Shown: piece by piece, positions 1-6,166 of the stretch
Layout of the letters: each line of letters opens with the position of its first letter
Position numbering within the stretch: the first letter of the stretch is position 1
From: CBDUMN01 sp965368335
Lineage (GTDB): Bacteria; Pseudomonadota; Alphaproteobacteria; Rhodospirillales; JAPHRK01
Assembly: GCA_965368335.1 (NCBI GenBank)
Contig: CBDUMN010000105.1
Location: 1-11,374 of the forward strand
Reading direction: 5' to 3'
Length of the DNA: 11,374 nucleotides
The notes under the pieces: model-generated
Database searches by the model: none
What the model was told of the DNA's origin: nothing
Seen by the model: the letters and a program-made list of their open reading frames with translations, nothing else
Translations under genes and position numbers: made by a program

Positions 1-43
1 CGGGCTCCCACCCAACCTAAATCTACAACAGCCTAAATAGACA

Positions 44-114
44 GGAATCCAGAAACTTTTGACGATTTGAAGACTGGATTCCGGATATTTGCCTTGGCAA
101 ATTCCGGAATGACG
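44..114. repeat. Palindromic intergenic repeat after folA
   Basis: The 126 bases between the folA stop and the window edge hold no gene that I can support. They contain a near-perfect inverted repeat: arm 78-93 (ATTCCGGATATTTGCC) against 96-110 (GGCAAATTCCGGAAT) with a two-base loop and one A/T difference. A further short arm, GGAATCCAG at 44-52, can pair with CTGGATTCC at 74-82, so two alternative hairpins are possible. Read on the minus strand the element begins CGTCATTCC and ends ATCCAG, the same outer pattern as the palindrome at 2087-2113. This looks like a short interspersed palindromic family. There is no U-run after the hairpin on the folA strand, so a classical terminator is unlikely. 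Confidence 0.6.
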
Positions 115-126
115 TGAAGAGACTGT

Positions 127-642
127 TTACCCCTTCCGCTCCAAAACAACGAAGCTGTAGGCTGGGCCTTCTTCAGGCTGGCGGTCGTTGCGGCTGTTTT
201 CCCGCCAGTCGCTCCGCTCGAATTCGGGAAAAACCGTATCGCCGTCGATTGCGGCATGGACCTCGGTAAGATAGAGGCGGTCGGCATTCGCCAGAGCTGC
301 CTTGTAGACCTGAGCGCCGCCAATAATCATGATCTCATCCGCACCCGCCTCAACCGCCGCCTGCTTGGCCTTCTCGACGGCAGCGCCATAATCGTTGACC
401 ACAATGGCCCCTTCGGCTTCGTAGTCGGCTTGGCCGGTCAGCACGATATTGGCCCGGCCCGGCAGGGGTTTACGCGGCAACGACTCCCAGGTGTTGCGCC
501 CCATAATTAACGGCTTGCCCATGGTGGTTTCCTTAAACCACTTCATGTCTTCGGGCAGCCGCCAGGGCAGGTCGCCGTCCTTACCGATCACCCGATTTTC
601 GGCCATGGCGACGATCAGACAAAGGCGAGGCGTTTCACTCAT
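127..642 (-). CDS. folA: Dihydrofolate reductase
   Basis: This 171-residue protein is a cytosolic dihydrofolate reductase that reduces 7,8-dihydrofolate to tetrahydrofolate with NADPH, regenerating the cofactor consumed by the thymidylate synthase encoded just upstream. Visible family features are the N-terminal strand and Met20-like loop (residues 8-26), the LPW segment followed by LPEDMKWFK with the catalytic acidic residue at Asp32, the MGRNTWESLP block (47-56), and the NADPH-binding IGGAQVY block with its glycine pair at 108-109. The length is close to that usual for chromosomal enzymes. The ATG (640-642) overlaps the thyA stop in an ATGA arrangement, so the two are probably translationally coupled, and no separate promoter is evident. 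In many alphaproteobacteria hflK-hflC follow folA; the window ends before that can be tested. The identification is secure. Confidence 0.97.
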   Translation of the reverse strand: MSETPRLCLIVAMAENRVIGKDGDLPWRLPEDMKWFKETTMGKPLIMGRNTWESLPRKPLPGRANIVLTGQADYEAEGAIVVNDYGAAVEKAKQAAVEAGADEIMIIGGAQVYKAALANADRLYLTEVHAAIDGDTVFPEFERSDWRENSRNDRQPEEGPAYSFVVLERKG

Positions 643-1433
643 ACCGCCACCGGGGCCGAGATATGCGGCTGGGCCTCATAGCCGACCAGTTCGAAGTCAT
701 CGAAGGTAAAAGCAAAGAGGTCTTTCACATCAGGATTGATCTTCATGGTTGGTAAGGGCCCCGGCGTGCGCTCAAGCTGGGTGCGCGTCTGCTCCAAATG
801 ATTGGAATAAAGGTGCGCATCGCCGAAGGTGTGGATGAATTCGCCGGGCTTGAGCCCCGTTACCTGGGCGATCATCATGGTCAGCAGCGCATAGGAAGCG
901 ATGTTGAACGGCACGCCTAAGAAGATATCGGCGCTCCGCTGATAGAGCTGGCAGGACAGCTTGCCCTCGGCCACGTAGAACTGGAACAGGCAATGGCACG
1001 GCGGCAGGGCCATGTGATCGACGTCGGCCACGTTCCAGGCCGAAACGATCAGACGGCGTGAGTCCGGCGTATTGCGGATCTGATCGAGCAGGTTTGAAAT
1101 CTGATCGACCGTTTCGCCGCCGGGTGTCGGCCAGGAGCGCCACTGATGGCCGTAGACCGGCCCAAGATCGCCCTTTTCGTCAGCCCATTCGTTCCAGATG
1201 GAAACGCCATTTTCGTTGAGATATTTGATGTTGGTGTCGCCCTTCAAGAACCACAGCAGCTCATGAATGATCGACTTGAGGTGCAGCTTCTTGGTCGTCA
1301 GGCAGGGAAAACCGTCTTCCAGATCGAACCGCATCTGATAGCCGAAAACGCTCTGTGTTCCGGTCCCGGTCCGGTCCCCTTTGACCGCGCCATTTTCCAA
1401 AACGTGACGCATTAAATCCAAGTATTGCCGCAT
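639..1433 (-). CDS. thyA: Thymidylate synthase (ThyA type)
   Basis: This 264-residue protein is the classical folate-dependent thymidylate synthase, converting dUMP and methylene-tetrahydrofolate to dTMP and dihydrofolate. Its length equals that of the E. coli enzyme and key residues fall at the same numbers: Arg21 in RTGTGT, catalytic Cys146 in PPCHCLFQF, Arg166, Asp169, Asn177, His207 and Tyr209, with the C-terminal PVAV closing the active site. The start is fixed by alignment to MRQYLDLM and by an AAAGG ribosome site (complement of 1441-1445) seven bases before the ATG. It is the first gene of a thyA-folA pair and overlaps folA by four bases. It is transcribed divergently from the tmRNA gene, with about 110 bases between its start and the ssrA promoter. 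I could not pick a convincing promoter for it. Confidence 0.98.
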   Translation of the reverse strand: MRQYLDLMRHVLENGAVKGDRTGTGTQSVFGYQMRFDLEDGFPCLTTKKLHLKSIIHELLWFLKGDTNIKYLNENGVSIWNEWADEKGDLGPVYGHQWRSWPTPGGETVDQISNLLDQIRNTPDSRRLIVSAWNVADVDHMALPPCHCLFQFYVAEGKLSCQLYQRSADIFLGVPFNIASYALLTMMIAQVTGLKPGEFIHTFGDAHLYSNHLEQTRTQLERTPGPLPTMKINPDVKDLFAFTFDDFELVGYEAQPHISAPVAV

Positions 1434-1518
1434 AGGTTTGCCTTTTTCAGAATCGGTATAGAAATCCTTGTCCAGCTTGGACGAAAAAGCAACCGGTTGA
1501 GCCTGTCTTATTCACCCC

Positions 1519-1547
1519 TTTTCAAACCGTCTCGATAAGCCTACATT
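1519..1547 (+). promoter_or_regulatory. Probable ssrA promoter
   Basis: TTTTCA (1519-1524) and TACATT (1542-1547) are separated by 17 bases, each matching four of six sigma-70 consensus positions. Initiation would fall around 1554, at the start of the first hairpin of the tmRNA acceptor piece. The assignment rests on spacing and position and has not been tested. Confidence 0.45.
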
Positions 1548-1553
1548 AGGCGC

Positions 1554-1633
1554 GTCGGGCAACCGACTATGGCGATAAACGCCTTGCGCAATAGATGTAG
1601 CGGACCCGGGGGCGGTACCCGGCGCCTCCACCA
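1554..1633 (+). ncRNA. tmRNA acceptor piece (mature CCA end)
   Basis: This is the predicted mature acceptor RNA. It has hairpin GTCGG-GCAA-CCGAC (1554-1567), hairpin GGCG-ATAAA-CGCC (1571-1583), a single-stranded/P2 region, the T-arm (1606-1622) and the acceptor strand ending in CCA at 1633. The T-loop GGCGGTA lacks the usual TTC start, a feature that I recall from other alphaproteobacterial tmRNAs. The 5' boundary is inferred from the promoter and hairpin positions. Confidence 0.75.
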
Positions 1634-1761
1634 TCTCTTCTTTTTCGACTTGGGCCCTAGCTCAGGCCTCGGTGAGATGGGGGCGAAATAGGATCGACGT
1701 GCATTGAAAGGCTTGGTTTTCGCTCGGCATGGTACCACCGTATCGGACCACTTTCACAAAT

Positions 1762-1803
1762 GCCAACGATAACCGTATGGCTCCAGCCGCCGTTGCCGCG
1801 TAA
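1762..1803 (+). other. tmRNA tag reading frame
   Basis: The frame opens with GCC at 1762 and closes with TAA at 1801-1803, encoding A-N-D-N-R-M-A-P-A-A-V-A-A. With the alanine carried by the tmRNA itself the added tag would be 14 residues, AANDNRMAPAAVAA, the same length as the Caulobacter tag AANDNFAEEFAVAA. The amino-terminal AANDN is shared, as are the last three residues VAA, a ClpX-type C-terminal degron. The middle differs (RMAPAA here against FAEEFA), which matters for SspB binding. Confidence 0.93.
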
Positions 1804-2045
1804 GCAGCAACAAGGCTATTTGTGCAATTCCTAGCGGTTGAGCCCGTCTAGGTGCGGTTCGGAGGGCACCGACCAACAGAAGCCCTCCACTTCATTTCGT
1901 TACAGGCCCTCATCCCTCTTTTTCCCAATCTTCGATTGGCTTGGAAAAGAGAGGACGCGGCTCTGCCGCATCGCCGACCAGCCCATCCGGGCCTGGGCTC
2001 GCTCCGCGCAGCCACGCTTGTGGCCGTTTTCGCTTCGCTCAACCA

Positions 2046-2079
2046 TTCTCCCGACAGTATCTTCGGAGAGTTTTTCTTC
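2046..2079 (+). terminator. Possible terminator of the ssrA transcript
   Basis: The stem TTCT-(C)-CCGA pairs with TCGG-AGAG (eight pairs including one G-U, with one bulged C) around an eight-base loop, followed by GTTTTTCTTC. It lies about 160 bases beyond the likely 3' end of tmRNA, so the primary transcript would carry a trailer to be trimmed. The stem is weak, so confidence is low. Confidence 0.35.
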
Positions 2080-2086
2080 AACACCT

Positions 2087-2113
2087 CGTCATGCCCGCGA
2101 ATGCGGGTATCCA
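2087..2113. repeat. Short palindromic repeat (CGTCATGCCCGC type)
   Basis: The sequence reads CGTCATGCCCGC-GA-ATGCGGGTATCCA, with arms ATGCCCGC and GCGGGTAT that pair perfectly except for one G-U. Its ends, CGTCAT.CC and ATCCA, match the palindrome at 74-114 read on the opposite strand. Elements with this outline are common dispersed repeats in proteobacterial genomes. Confidence 0.6.
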
Positions 2114-2136
2114 CAACTTTCTTTTTAAAATCACTT

Positions 2137-2165
2137 CTGGCGATTCCCGCTTAGGCGGCTATAGT
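2137..2165 (+). promoter_or_regulatory. Probable sspB promoter
   Basis: TATAGT (2160-2165) matches five of six -10 consensus positions and lies 26 bases before the preferred sspB start. The -35 region is weak, with CTGGCG at 2137-2142 (17-base spacing) as a candidate. The -10 lies in the loop of a perfect seven-pair inverted repeat, GCTTAGG (2149-2155) with CCTAAGC (2169-2175), which could be an operator-like site or chance. Confidence 0.4.
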
Positions 2166-2191
2166 ACCCCTAAGCACAAAAGAGGATGAGA

Positions 2192-2671
2192 ATGACTGAC
2201 GACCCCTTCCGCTATGACATTTGGATCGAGAGCGCGCTGCGTGGCGTGGTCCGCAAGGCGTTGGATCAGGCGGCCGAGGAAGGGCTGGCCGGCAATCATC
2301 ATTTCTACATCACCTATCAGACCGATTTTCCCGGCGTCGTCATGCCCGATTCCCTTCGCGCACAGTACCCCGAAGAAATCACCATCGTCCTGCAATACGA
2401 ATATTGGGACCTGGAAGTCGAAGACGACATTTTCCACGTCACACTGAGCTTCAACAACGAGCGCTCGGCCCTGTCGGTGCCCTATGAGGCGATCACCGCA
2501 TTCGCCGACCCGGCGGTTAAGTTCGGCCTGCAGCTCAAGATGGACGGCCTACCCAGCGCCGACGACGAAGACCTGTTTGGCGAAGACGACCTGCCCCCTG
2601 CCGAGCCGGAACCGGCTCAGGAAGAAAAAATGGGCGAAGTCATCGATCTCGGAGCCTTCAGAAAAAAATAA
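2192..2671 (+). CDS. sspB: ClpXP adaptor SspB, alphaproteobacterial type
   Basis: The 159-residue protein resembles SspB-alpha, the cytosolic adaptor that binds ssrA-tagged proteins and hands them to the ClpXP protease. Residues 8 to about 118 form the conserved substrate-binding domain (FRYDIWIESALRGVVR; HHFYITYQTDFPGVVMP; EITIVLQYEYWDLEV; FHVTLSFNN). An acidic, proline-rich flexible linker (about 121-147) follows, and the C-terminal VIDLGAFRKK is the short ClpX-docking peptide expected in this family. I chose the ATG at 2192 over the in-frame ATG at 2186. The ribosome site AGAGGA (2181-2186) would overlap the upstream ATG but lies five bases before the second, and family members begin near MTDDPFRYD. 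It follows ssrA and is closed by its own terminator before the fumarase gene. Confidence 0.92.
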   Translation: MTDDPFRYDIWIESALRGVVRKALDQAAEEGLAGNHHFYITYQTDFPGVVMPDSLRAQYPEEITIVLQYEYWDLEVEDDIFHVTLSFNNERSALSVPYEAITAFADPAVKFGLQLKMDGLPSADDEDLFGEDDLPPAEPEPAQEEKMGEVIDLGAFRKK

Positions 2672-2700
2672 CGTCGGGGATTCCGGCTTTTCTGTATCCA

Positions 2701-2729
2701 ACGCCCGTGGTAAACAGCGGGCGTTTTTT
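2701..2729 (+). terminator. Rho-independent terminator after sspB
   Basis: ACGCCCG (2701-2707) pairs perfectly with CGGGCGT (2718-2724) around a ten-base loop, followed by TTTTTTA. It lies 30 bases after the sspB stop and 27 before the fumarase start, so fumarase is probably expressed from readthrough or from a promoter within or just after this hairpin. Confidence 0.85.
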
Positions 2730-2755
2730 ATTTCTCATAAAGACTGGGCAGGATT

Positions 2756-4420
2756 ATGAGCGAATTCATCTACGAAGACATGTTCCCCTTGGGCAAAGAC
2801 GAGACACCCTACCGGCTGCTGACCAAGGAAGGAGTTTCCACCGTTGAGGTCGACGGCCAGACGGTCCTTAAAGTCTCACCCGAGGCGATTACCCAGCTCA
2901 CCACCCAGGCTTTTAAAGACTGCTCTCACCTGCTCCGCCCCGGACATTTGGAGCAATTGAGAAAAATCCTCGACGACCCGGAAGCCTCCGACAACGATAA
3001 GTTCGTCGCCCTCGACCTGCTGAAAAACGCCAACATCTCGGCGGGCGGCATCCTGCCCATGTGTCAGGACACCGGCACGGCGATCGTCATGGGCAAGAAG
3101 GGCCAATACGTCTGGACCGAAGGCGACGACGGCGAAGCCATCTCGCGGGGCGTTTACAACACCTATACCGAGACCAACCTGCGCTATTCCCAGGTCGCGC
3201 CGATCTCCATGTTCGAAGAGGCCAACACCGGCAACAACCTGCCCGCCCAAATCGACCTCTACGCCACCAAGGGCAACGAATATAAGTTCATGTTCATGGC
3301 CAAAGGCGGCGGCTCGGCCAACAAGACCTTCCTGTTCCAGCAGACCAAGGCGCTGCTCAATCCCGCCTCGCTCGAGAAATTCCTCGACGAAAAAATCCGC
3401 ACGCTCGGCACGGCGGCCTGCCCGCCCTATCACCTGGCCATCGTCATCGGCGGCACCTCGGCCGAAACCACCTTGAAGACCGTCAAGATGGCCTCGACCC
3501 GCTATTACGACAGCCTGCCGACCAAAGGCGACGCCAAAACCGGCCACGCCTACCGCGACCTGGAAGTCGAGCAGCAGGTTCTGGAAATGACCCGCAAGAT
3601 GGGCATCGGCGCGCAGTTCGGCGGCAAATACTTCTGCCACGACGTCCGCGTCATCCGCCTGCCCCGCCACGGCGCATCCTGCCCGGTCGGCATCGGCGTT
3701 TCCTGTTCGGCCGACCGTCAAATCCTCGGCAAGATCACGGCCGACGGCGTGTTCCTCGAGCAGATGGAAGCCGACCCGGCCAAATATCTGCCCGAGCAGA
3801 CCGATACGAGCCTCGGCGGCGACGTGGTTGAGATTAACCTCAATCAGTCGATGGACGAGATGCTCAAGACCTTGAGCCAGTATCCGATCAAGACCCGCCT
3901 CAGCCTGACCGGCACGATGATCGTCGCCCGCGATATCGCCCACGCCAAGCTGAAAGAACGGCTCGATGCGGGCGAAGGCCTGCCCCAATACATCAAGGAT
4001 CATCCGGTCTATTACGCCGGCCCGGCCAAAACGCCGGAAGGCTACGCCTCGGGCTCTTTCGGCCCCACCACGGCGGGCCGCATGGACAGCTACGTCGAGC
4101 AGTTCCAGGCCGCGGGCGGCTCCAAGATCATGGTCGCCAAGGGCAACCGCTCACAGGCTGTGACCGACGCCTGCAACGCCCACGGCGGCTTCTATCTGGG
4201 CTCCATCGGCGGCCCGGCCGCACGTCTGGCCCTCGACTGCATCAAGAAGGTCGAAGTGCTGGAATATCCCGAACTGGGCATGGAAGCCGTCTGGAAGATC
4301 GAAGTGGAAAACTTCCCGGCCTTCATCGTCGTCGACGACAAAGGCAACGATTTCTTCGCCAACATCAACGCCCCCATCCACGACGGCAACGGCGGCGGCA
4401 ACGATAGCGAAAAGAAATGA
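2756..4420 (+). CDS. Class I fumarate hydratase (Fe-S dependent)
   Basis: This 554-residue protein is a homodimer-type class I fumarase, interconverting fumarate and malate in the TCA cycle with a [4Fe-4S] cluster. It is close in length to E. coli FumA. The N-terminal domain carries cysteines at 103 (ILPMCQDTGTA), 222 (AACPPYH) and 309/317 (HGASCPVGIGVSCS). By spacing relative to known class I enzymes, 103, 222 and 317 are the likely cluster ligands. The C-terminal domain shows the conserved run RLSLTGTMIVARDIAHAKLKER, AGPAKTPEGYASGSFGPTTAGRMD (421-444), AKGNRSQ and GGFYLGSIGGPAA. The tail after 540 is a glycine-rich, charged extension. The start matches the family (MSEFIYEDMFPLG), although AGGA lies only two bases upstream of the ATG. 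The gene is flanked by terminators on both sides and appears monocistronic. Whether it is called fumA or fumB cannot be told from sequence. Confidence 0.96.
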   Translation: MSEFIYEDMFPLGKDETPYRLLTKEGVSTVEVDGQTVLKVSPEAITQLTTQAFKDCSHLLRPGHLEQLRKILDDPEASDNDKFVALDLLKNANISAGGILPMCQDTGTAIVMGKKGQYVWTEGDDGEAISRGVYNTYTETNLRYSQVAPISMFEEANTGNNLPAQIDLYATKGNEYKFMFMAKGGGSANKTFLFQQTKALLNPASLEKFLDEKIRTLGTAACPPYHLAIVIGGTSAETTLKTVKMASTRYYDSLPTKGDAKTGHAYRDLEVEQQVLEMTRKMGIGAQFGGKYFCHDVRVIRLPRHGASCPVGIGVSCSADRQILGKITADGVFLEQMEADPAKYLPEQTDTSLGGDVVEINLNQSMDEMLKTLSQYPIKTRLSLTGTMIVARDIAHAKLKERLDAGEGLPQYIKDHPVYYAGPAKTPEGYASGSFGPTTAGRMDSYVEQFQAAGGSKIMVAKGNRSQAVTDACNAHGGFYLGSIGGPAARLALDCIKKVEVLEYPELGMEAVWKIEVENFPAFIVVDDKGNDFFANINAPIHDGNGGGNDSEKK

Positions 4421-4455
4421 TTTAAGGGCTGACCAGCCCACACGAAATTGAAAAG

Positions 4456-4481
4456 AGCGCTCCACCGGGGCGCTTTTTTTT
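4456..4481 (+). terminator. Terminator after fumarase
   Basis: AGCGCTCC (4456-4463) pairs with GGGGCGCT (4467-4474), with one G-U pair and a three-base loop, followed by eight T. It is a strong rho-independent terminator for the fumarase gene. Read on the other strand the hairpin is followed by CTTTTC just after the SDR stop, so it may also end the convergent minus-strand transcript. Confidence 0.92.
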
Positions 4482-4485
4482 GGGG

Positions 4486-5259
4486 CTATAAAGCCAGTTT
4501 TTGCTGAAGGCGGTTCATACCTGATATCCACCGGTCATAGTCGGCTGTCTTCATTCTCAAATAATCTAGCACTTCGGGGTGTGGAAGGATCAGGAACCAC
4601 TCTTGGCCCAACCCCTCCACGACCAAGTTGGCCAATTCATCGGGCCCCAACATCCCATTTATCGAAGCGGCTTCCGCCACAGTCAAATTGTCCGCAACCA
4701 TGGCGGTTCGCACCGCCTGGGGACAAAGCACCGAGACTTTAATTCCCTGGTGTGCGTAGGTTAGAGCAATCCACTCTCCAAAACCGATCGAAGCATGCTT
4801 GGTGACGCCATAAGGTGCCGAACCAATTTGATTGAGCAGACCGGCGGCGGACGATGCATTCAAAAGATAGCCCCCGCCACGCTCAATCATCATGGGAACA
4901 ATGGTACGTGCCGCATAGACCTGGGACATCACATTGACCTCCCAAATTCGCTGCCATTCATTGGATGGAGCATCCAAGGCACCGTCACTCATGATTCCGG
5001 CATTTGAACAAGACAGGTCGATGGGACCAACGTCTCATTCCACTCTCCCGATCAATTCGGCAATTTCGCTTTCACTAGCGACATCCACTTGAAACGCCGT
5101 TCCGCCGACTGCTTCAGCGACTCTGGAAGCTGCATCGCCATCAAGGTCTGCGACGACCAGGGCCTTGCCCCCCTCTTGATCAAAACGTCTGACCAGAGCC
5201 TCGCCAATACCATTTCCACCACCCGTTACAACAACAACCTTGTTTTTCAGTTCCATCAT
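4486..5259 (-). pseudogene. SDR-family oxidoreductase with in-frame TGA
   Basis: Read through a single TGA (5035-5037, codon 75), this frame gives a complete 257-codon short-chain dehydrogenase. Before the stop are TGGGNGIG (residues 12-19, NAD(P)-binding) and VADLD. After it, still in the same frame, come DVGPIDLSCSNAG (the NAG motif), Asn109, Ser137, Tyr150 and Lys154, a correctly spaced catalytic tetrad. The tail is typical of an SDR acting on an unidentified alcohol or ketone. The reading frame is not shifted; one codon is changed, for example CGA to TGA. The remaining 182 codons stay open, so the lesion is recent, a sequencing error, or a readthrough site. A restart at ATG 4992 would lack the cofactor-binding half. 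The ribosome site AGGGG lies five bases before ATG 5259 and eight before ATG 5256; the latter start gives the family-like MELK. It is last in the TetR-crotonase module, beyond a hairpin terminator. Confidence 0.85.
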
Positions 5260-5269
5260 ATTTTCCCCT

Positions 5270-5315
5270 AAAGAGAAAAACCGGAGGCGGCGAAAACGCC
5301 CTTCGCCGCCTCCGG
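5270..5315 (-). terminator. Perfect 14-bp hairpin terminator between crotonase and SDR genes
   Basis: The arms 5281-5294 (CCGGAGGCGGCGAA) and 5302-5315 are exact complements around a seven-base loop. On the minus strand the hairpin is followed by TTTTTCTCTTT (5280-5270). It lies 22 bases after the crotonase stop. The T-run ends directly against the SDR ribosome site, so termination here would cut off the SDR gene unless there is readthrough or an internal promoter. Confidence 0.92.
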
Positions 5316-5337
5316 CCCCTCCAGATCGATCTAGGCG

Positions 5338-6150
5338 CTAAATGTTTTTGAAATCGCCGTGCCGACCCGCCCCTTTTGCAAATCGAGCAGCACCCTCAAT
5401 ACCCTCATTGATGATCGCCGTCATGCCGTTGGCCCATTCATGGCGCAAAGCGTCACGCACCGGCATGCCGCGTGTCTCGATGATCGAAGCTCTGTCGGCA
5501 CGCACTGCTTGCTGGGGGAAGCGGGCAATTTCCTGCGCCATGGCTTCGGCCGCTGCCCGCGCATTTCCTTCCGGCACCACCTTTTCGCAAAGCCCGATCT
5601 GGTAGCATTCATCTGCCAGCACCTTACGACCGGTCATGGCTATTTCAAGCGCTTTACCCTGACCGACCAAACGGGGCAAACGGACCGTCCCGCCGTCCAT
5701 CAGGGTGATCCCCCAGCGGCGGCAAAAGACTCCAAGATAGGCCGTTTCCGCCATCACGCGAATGTCACACCACATGGCGAGTTCCATGCCTCCAGCGACC
5801 GCCGGGCCTTCAATCGCTCCAATCACTGGCTTGGTCAGTTCCAGCCTTGAAGGCCCCAACGGACCACGCGGGGCGGGGTTGGCCCCCGGTGGAAACGCCA
5901 GTTCCTCAATGATTTCCTTTTGCATCTTTTCCCGGTCTGCTAAGGACGCCGCATATTTCAGATCCCAACCAGCGCAGAAATATCCACCTTCCCCCCAGAA
6001 CACTGCGACCCGAGCGTCAGGATCGTTTTCAAATTCCATGAATGCGTCAACCAAGGCCTGTGCCGAGTCAGGGTCCATTCCGTTGCGCGCCTCGGGACGC
6101 GAATGGATCACCGTCCATACATGTCCGTCTTTTTCTATTCTCACAGCCAT
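5338..6150 (-). CDS. Crotonase-family (enoyl-CoA hydratase/isomerase-like) protein
   Basis: The 270-residue protein has the crotonase fold and should act on an acyl-CoA thioester. FCAGWDLK (58-65) and AGGMELAMWCDIRV (119-132) supply the two oxyanion-hole segments. Glu123 aligns with the first catalytic glutamate of mitochondrial enoyl-CoA hydratase. The second catalytic glutamate position (rat Glu164) aligns with Cys143 in VFCRRWGITLMDGGTVRLPR, while Asp152 sits in the glycine loop. True hydratase activity is therefore doubtful, and an isomerase, hydrolase or other crotonase reaction is possible. The ATG is preceded by GGGAGAG (complement of 6155-6161) at a four-base distance. The gene lies 67 bases after tetR in the same direction but has its own promoter with two TetR-type palindromes, so the repressor probably controls it. 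A strong terminator follows. Confidence 0.88.
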   Translation of the reverse strand: MAVRIEKDGHVWTVIHSRPEARNGMDPDSAQALVDAFMEFENDPDARVAVFWGEGGYFCAGWDLKYAASLADREKMQKEIIEELAFPPGANPAPRGPLGPSRLELTKPVIGAIEGPAVAGGMELAMWCDIRVMAETAYLGVFCRRWGITLMDGGTVRLPRLVGQGKALEIAMTGRKVLADECYQIGLCEKVVPEGNARAAAEAMAQEIARFPQQAVRADRASIIETRGMPVRDALRHEWANGMTAIINEGIEGAARFAKGAGRHGDFKNI

Positions 6151-6166
6151 TTATCTCTCCCAGCTA

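Larger units (their letters stand above)
1550..1889 (+). ncRNA. ssrA: Two-piece (circularly permuted) tmRNA
   Basis: This is an alphaproteobacterial permuted tmRNA, the RNA that rescues stalled ribosomes and adds a degradation tag. The acceptor half comes first: T-stem CCGGG/CCCGG (1606-1610 with 1618-1622) around a seven-base loop, acceptor strand CGCCTCC (1623-1629), discriminator A1630 and an encoded CCA (1631-1633). A 45-base segment (1634-1678), expected to be removed, follows. The coding half starts at GGGGGCG (1679-1685), which pairs with 1623-1629 over seven base pairs. The third pair is G1681-U1627, the alanyl-tRNA synthetase identity element. The tag reading frame is at 1762-1803. 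The exact 5' and 3' ends are uncertain: hairpins at 1554-1567 and 1571-1583 lie at the 5' side, and a hairpin 1861-1867/1882-1888 lies at the 3' side. The P2 helix and pseudoknots were not resolved. The next gene encodes SspB, which recognises tagged proteins. Confidence 0.95.
1890..2135. other. Gene-free hairpin-rich spacer between ssrA and sspB
   Basis: I see no protein gene here; the open frames lack ribosome sites and recognisable sequence. Instead there are successive inverted repeats: an imperfect long hairpin 1915-1954 with core CAATC-TTC-GATTG, GCGGC-TCT-GCCGC (1957-1969), AGCCCA...TGGGCT (1980-1999), GCCAC-GCTT-GTGGC (2011-2024), a terminator-like hairpin (2046-2070) and a palindrome (2087-2113). 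Such stretches resemble mosaic intergenic repeats. One of the hairpins may end the ssrA transcript. Confidence 0.55.

Noticed and set aside
33..323. Open frame of 96 codons overlapping the end of folA
   Set aside because: It runs through the intergenic palindrome and the folA coding sequence in another frame and has no recognisable features.
1470..1482. GTCCA-GCT-TGGAC palindrome upstream of thyA as an operator
   Set aside because: The arms are only five bases long and there is no second copy, so it cannot be told from chance.
1541..1738. A 65-codon minus-strand frame
   Set aside because: It overlaps the tmRNA acceptor and coding pieces, which explain the conserved sequence. The translation is basic and resembles no family.
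1838..2154. Several overlapping open frames of 80-100 codons after ssrA
   Set aside because: They run through hairpin repeats, have no convincing ribosome site and no family resemblance, and start within the tmRNA 3' end.
2876..4003. A 375-codon open frame antisense to fumarase
   Set aside because: It lies wholly within a well-identified gene, has a repetitive valine/glycine/aspartate-rich composition typical of the antisense frame of GC-biased codons, and resembles no family.
4993..5034. A frameshift as the cause of the split SDR gene
   Set aside because: The 14 codons between the stop and the next ATG are in the same frame and encode the expected DVGPIDLSCSNAG segment, so the lesion is a single stop codon.
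5035..5037. TGA read as selenocysteine in the SDR protein
   Set aside because: No selenocysteine insertion hairpin is evident just after it, the position is not catalytic in SDR proteins, and no selenium-related gene is nearby.
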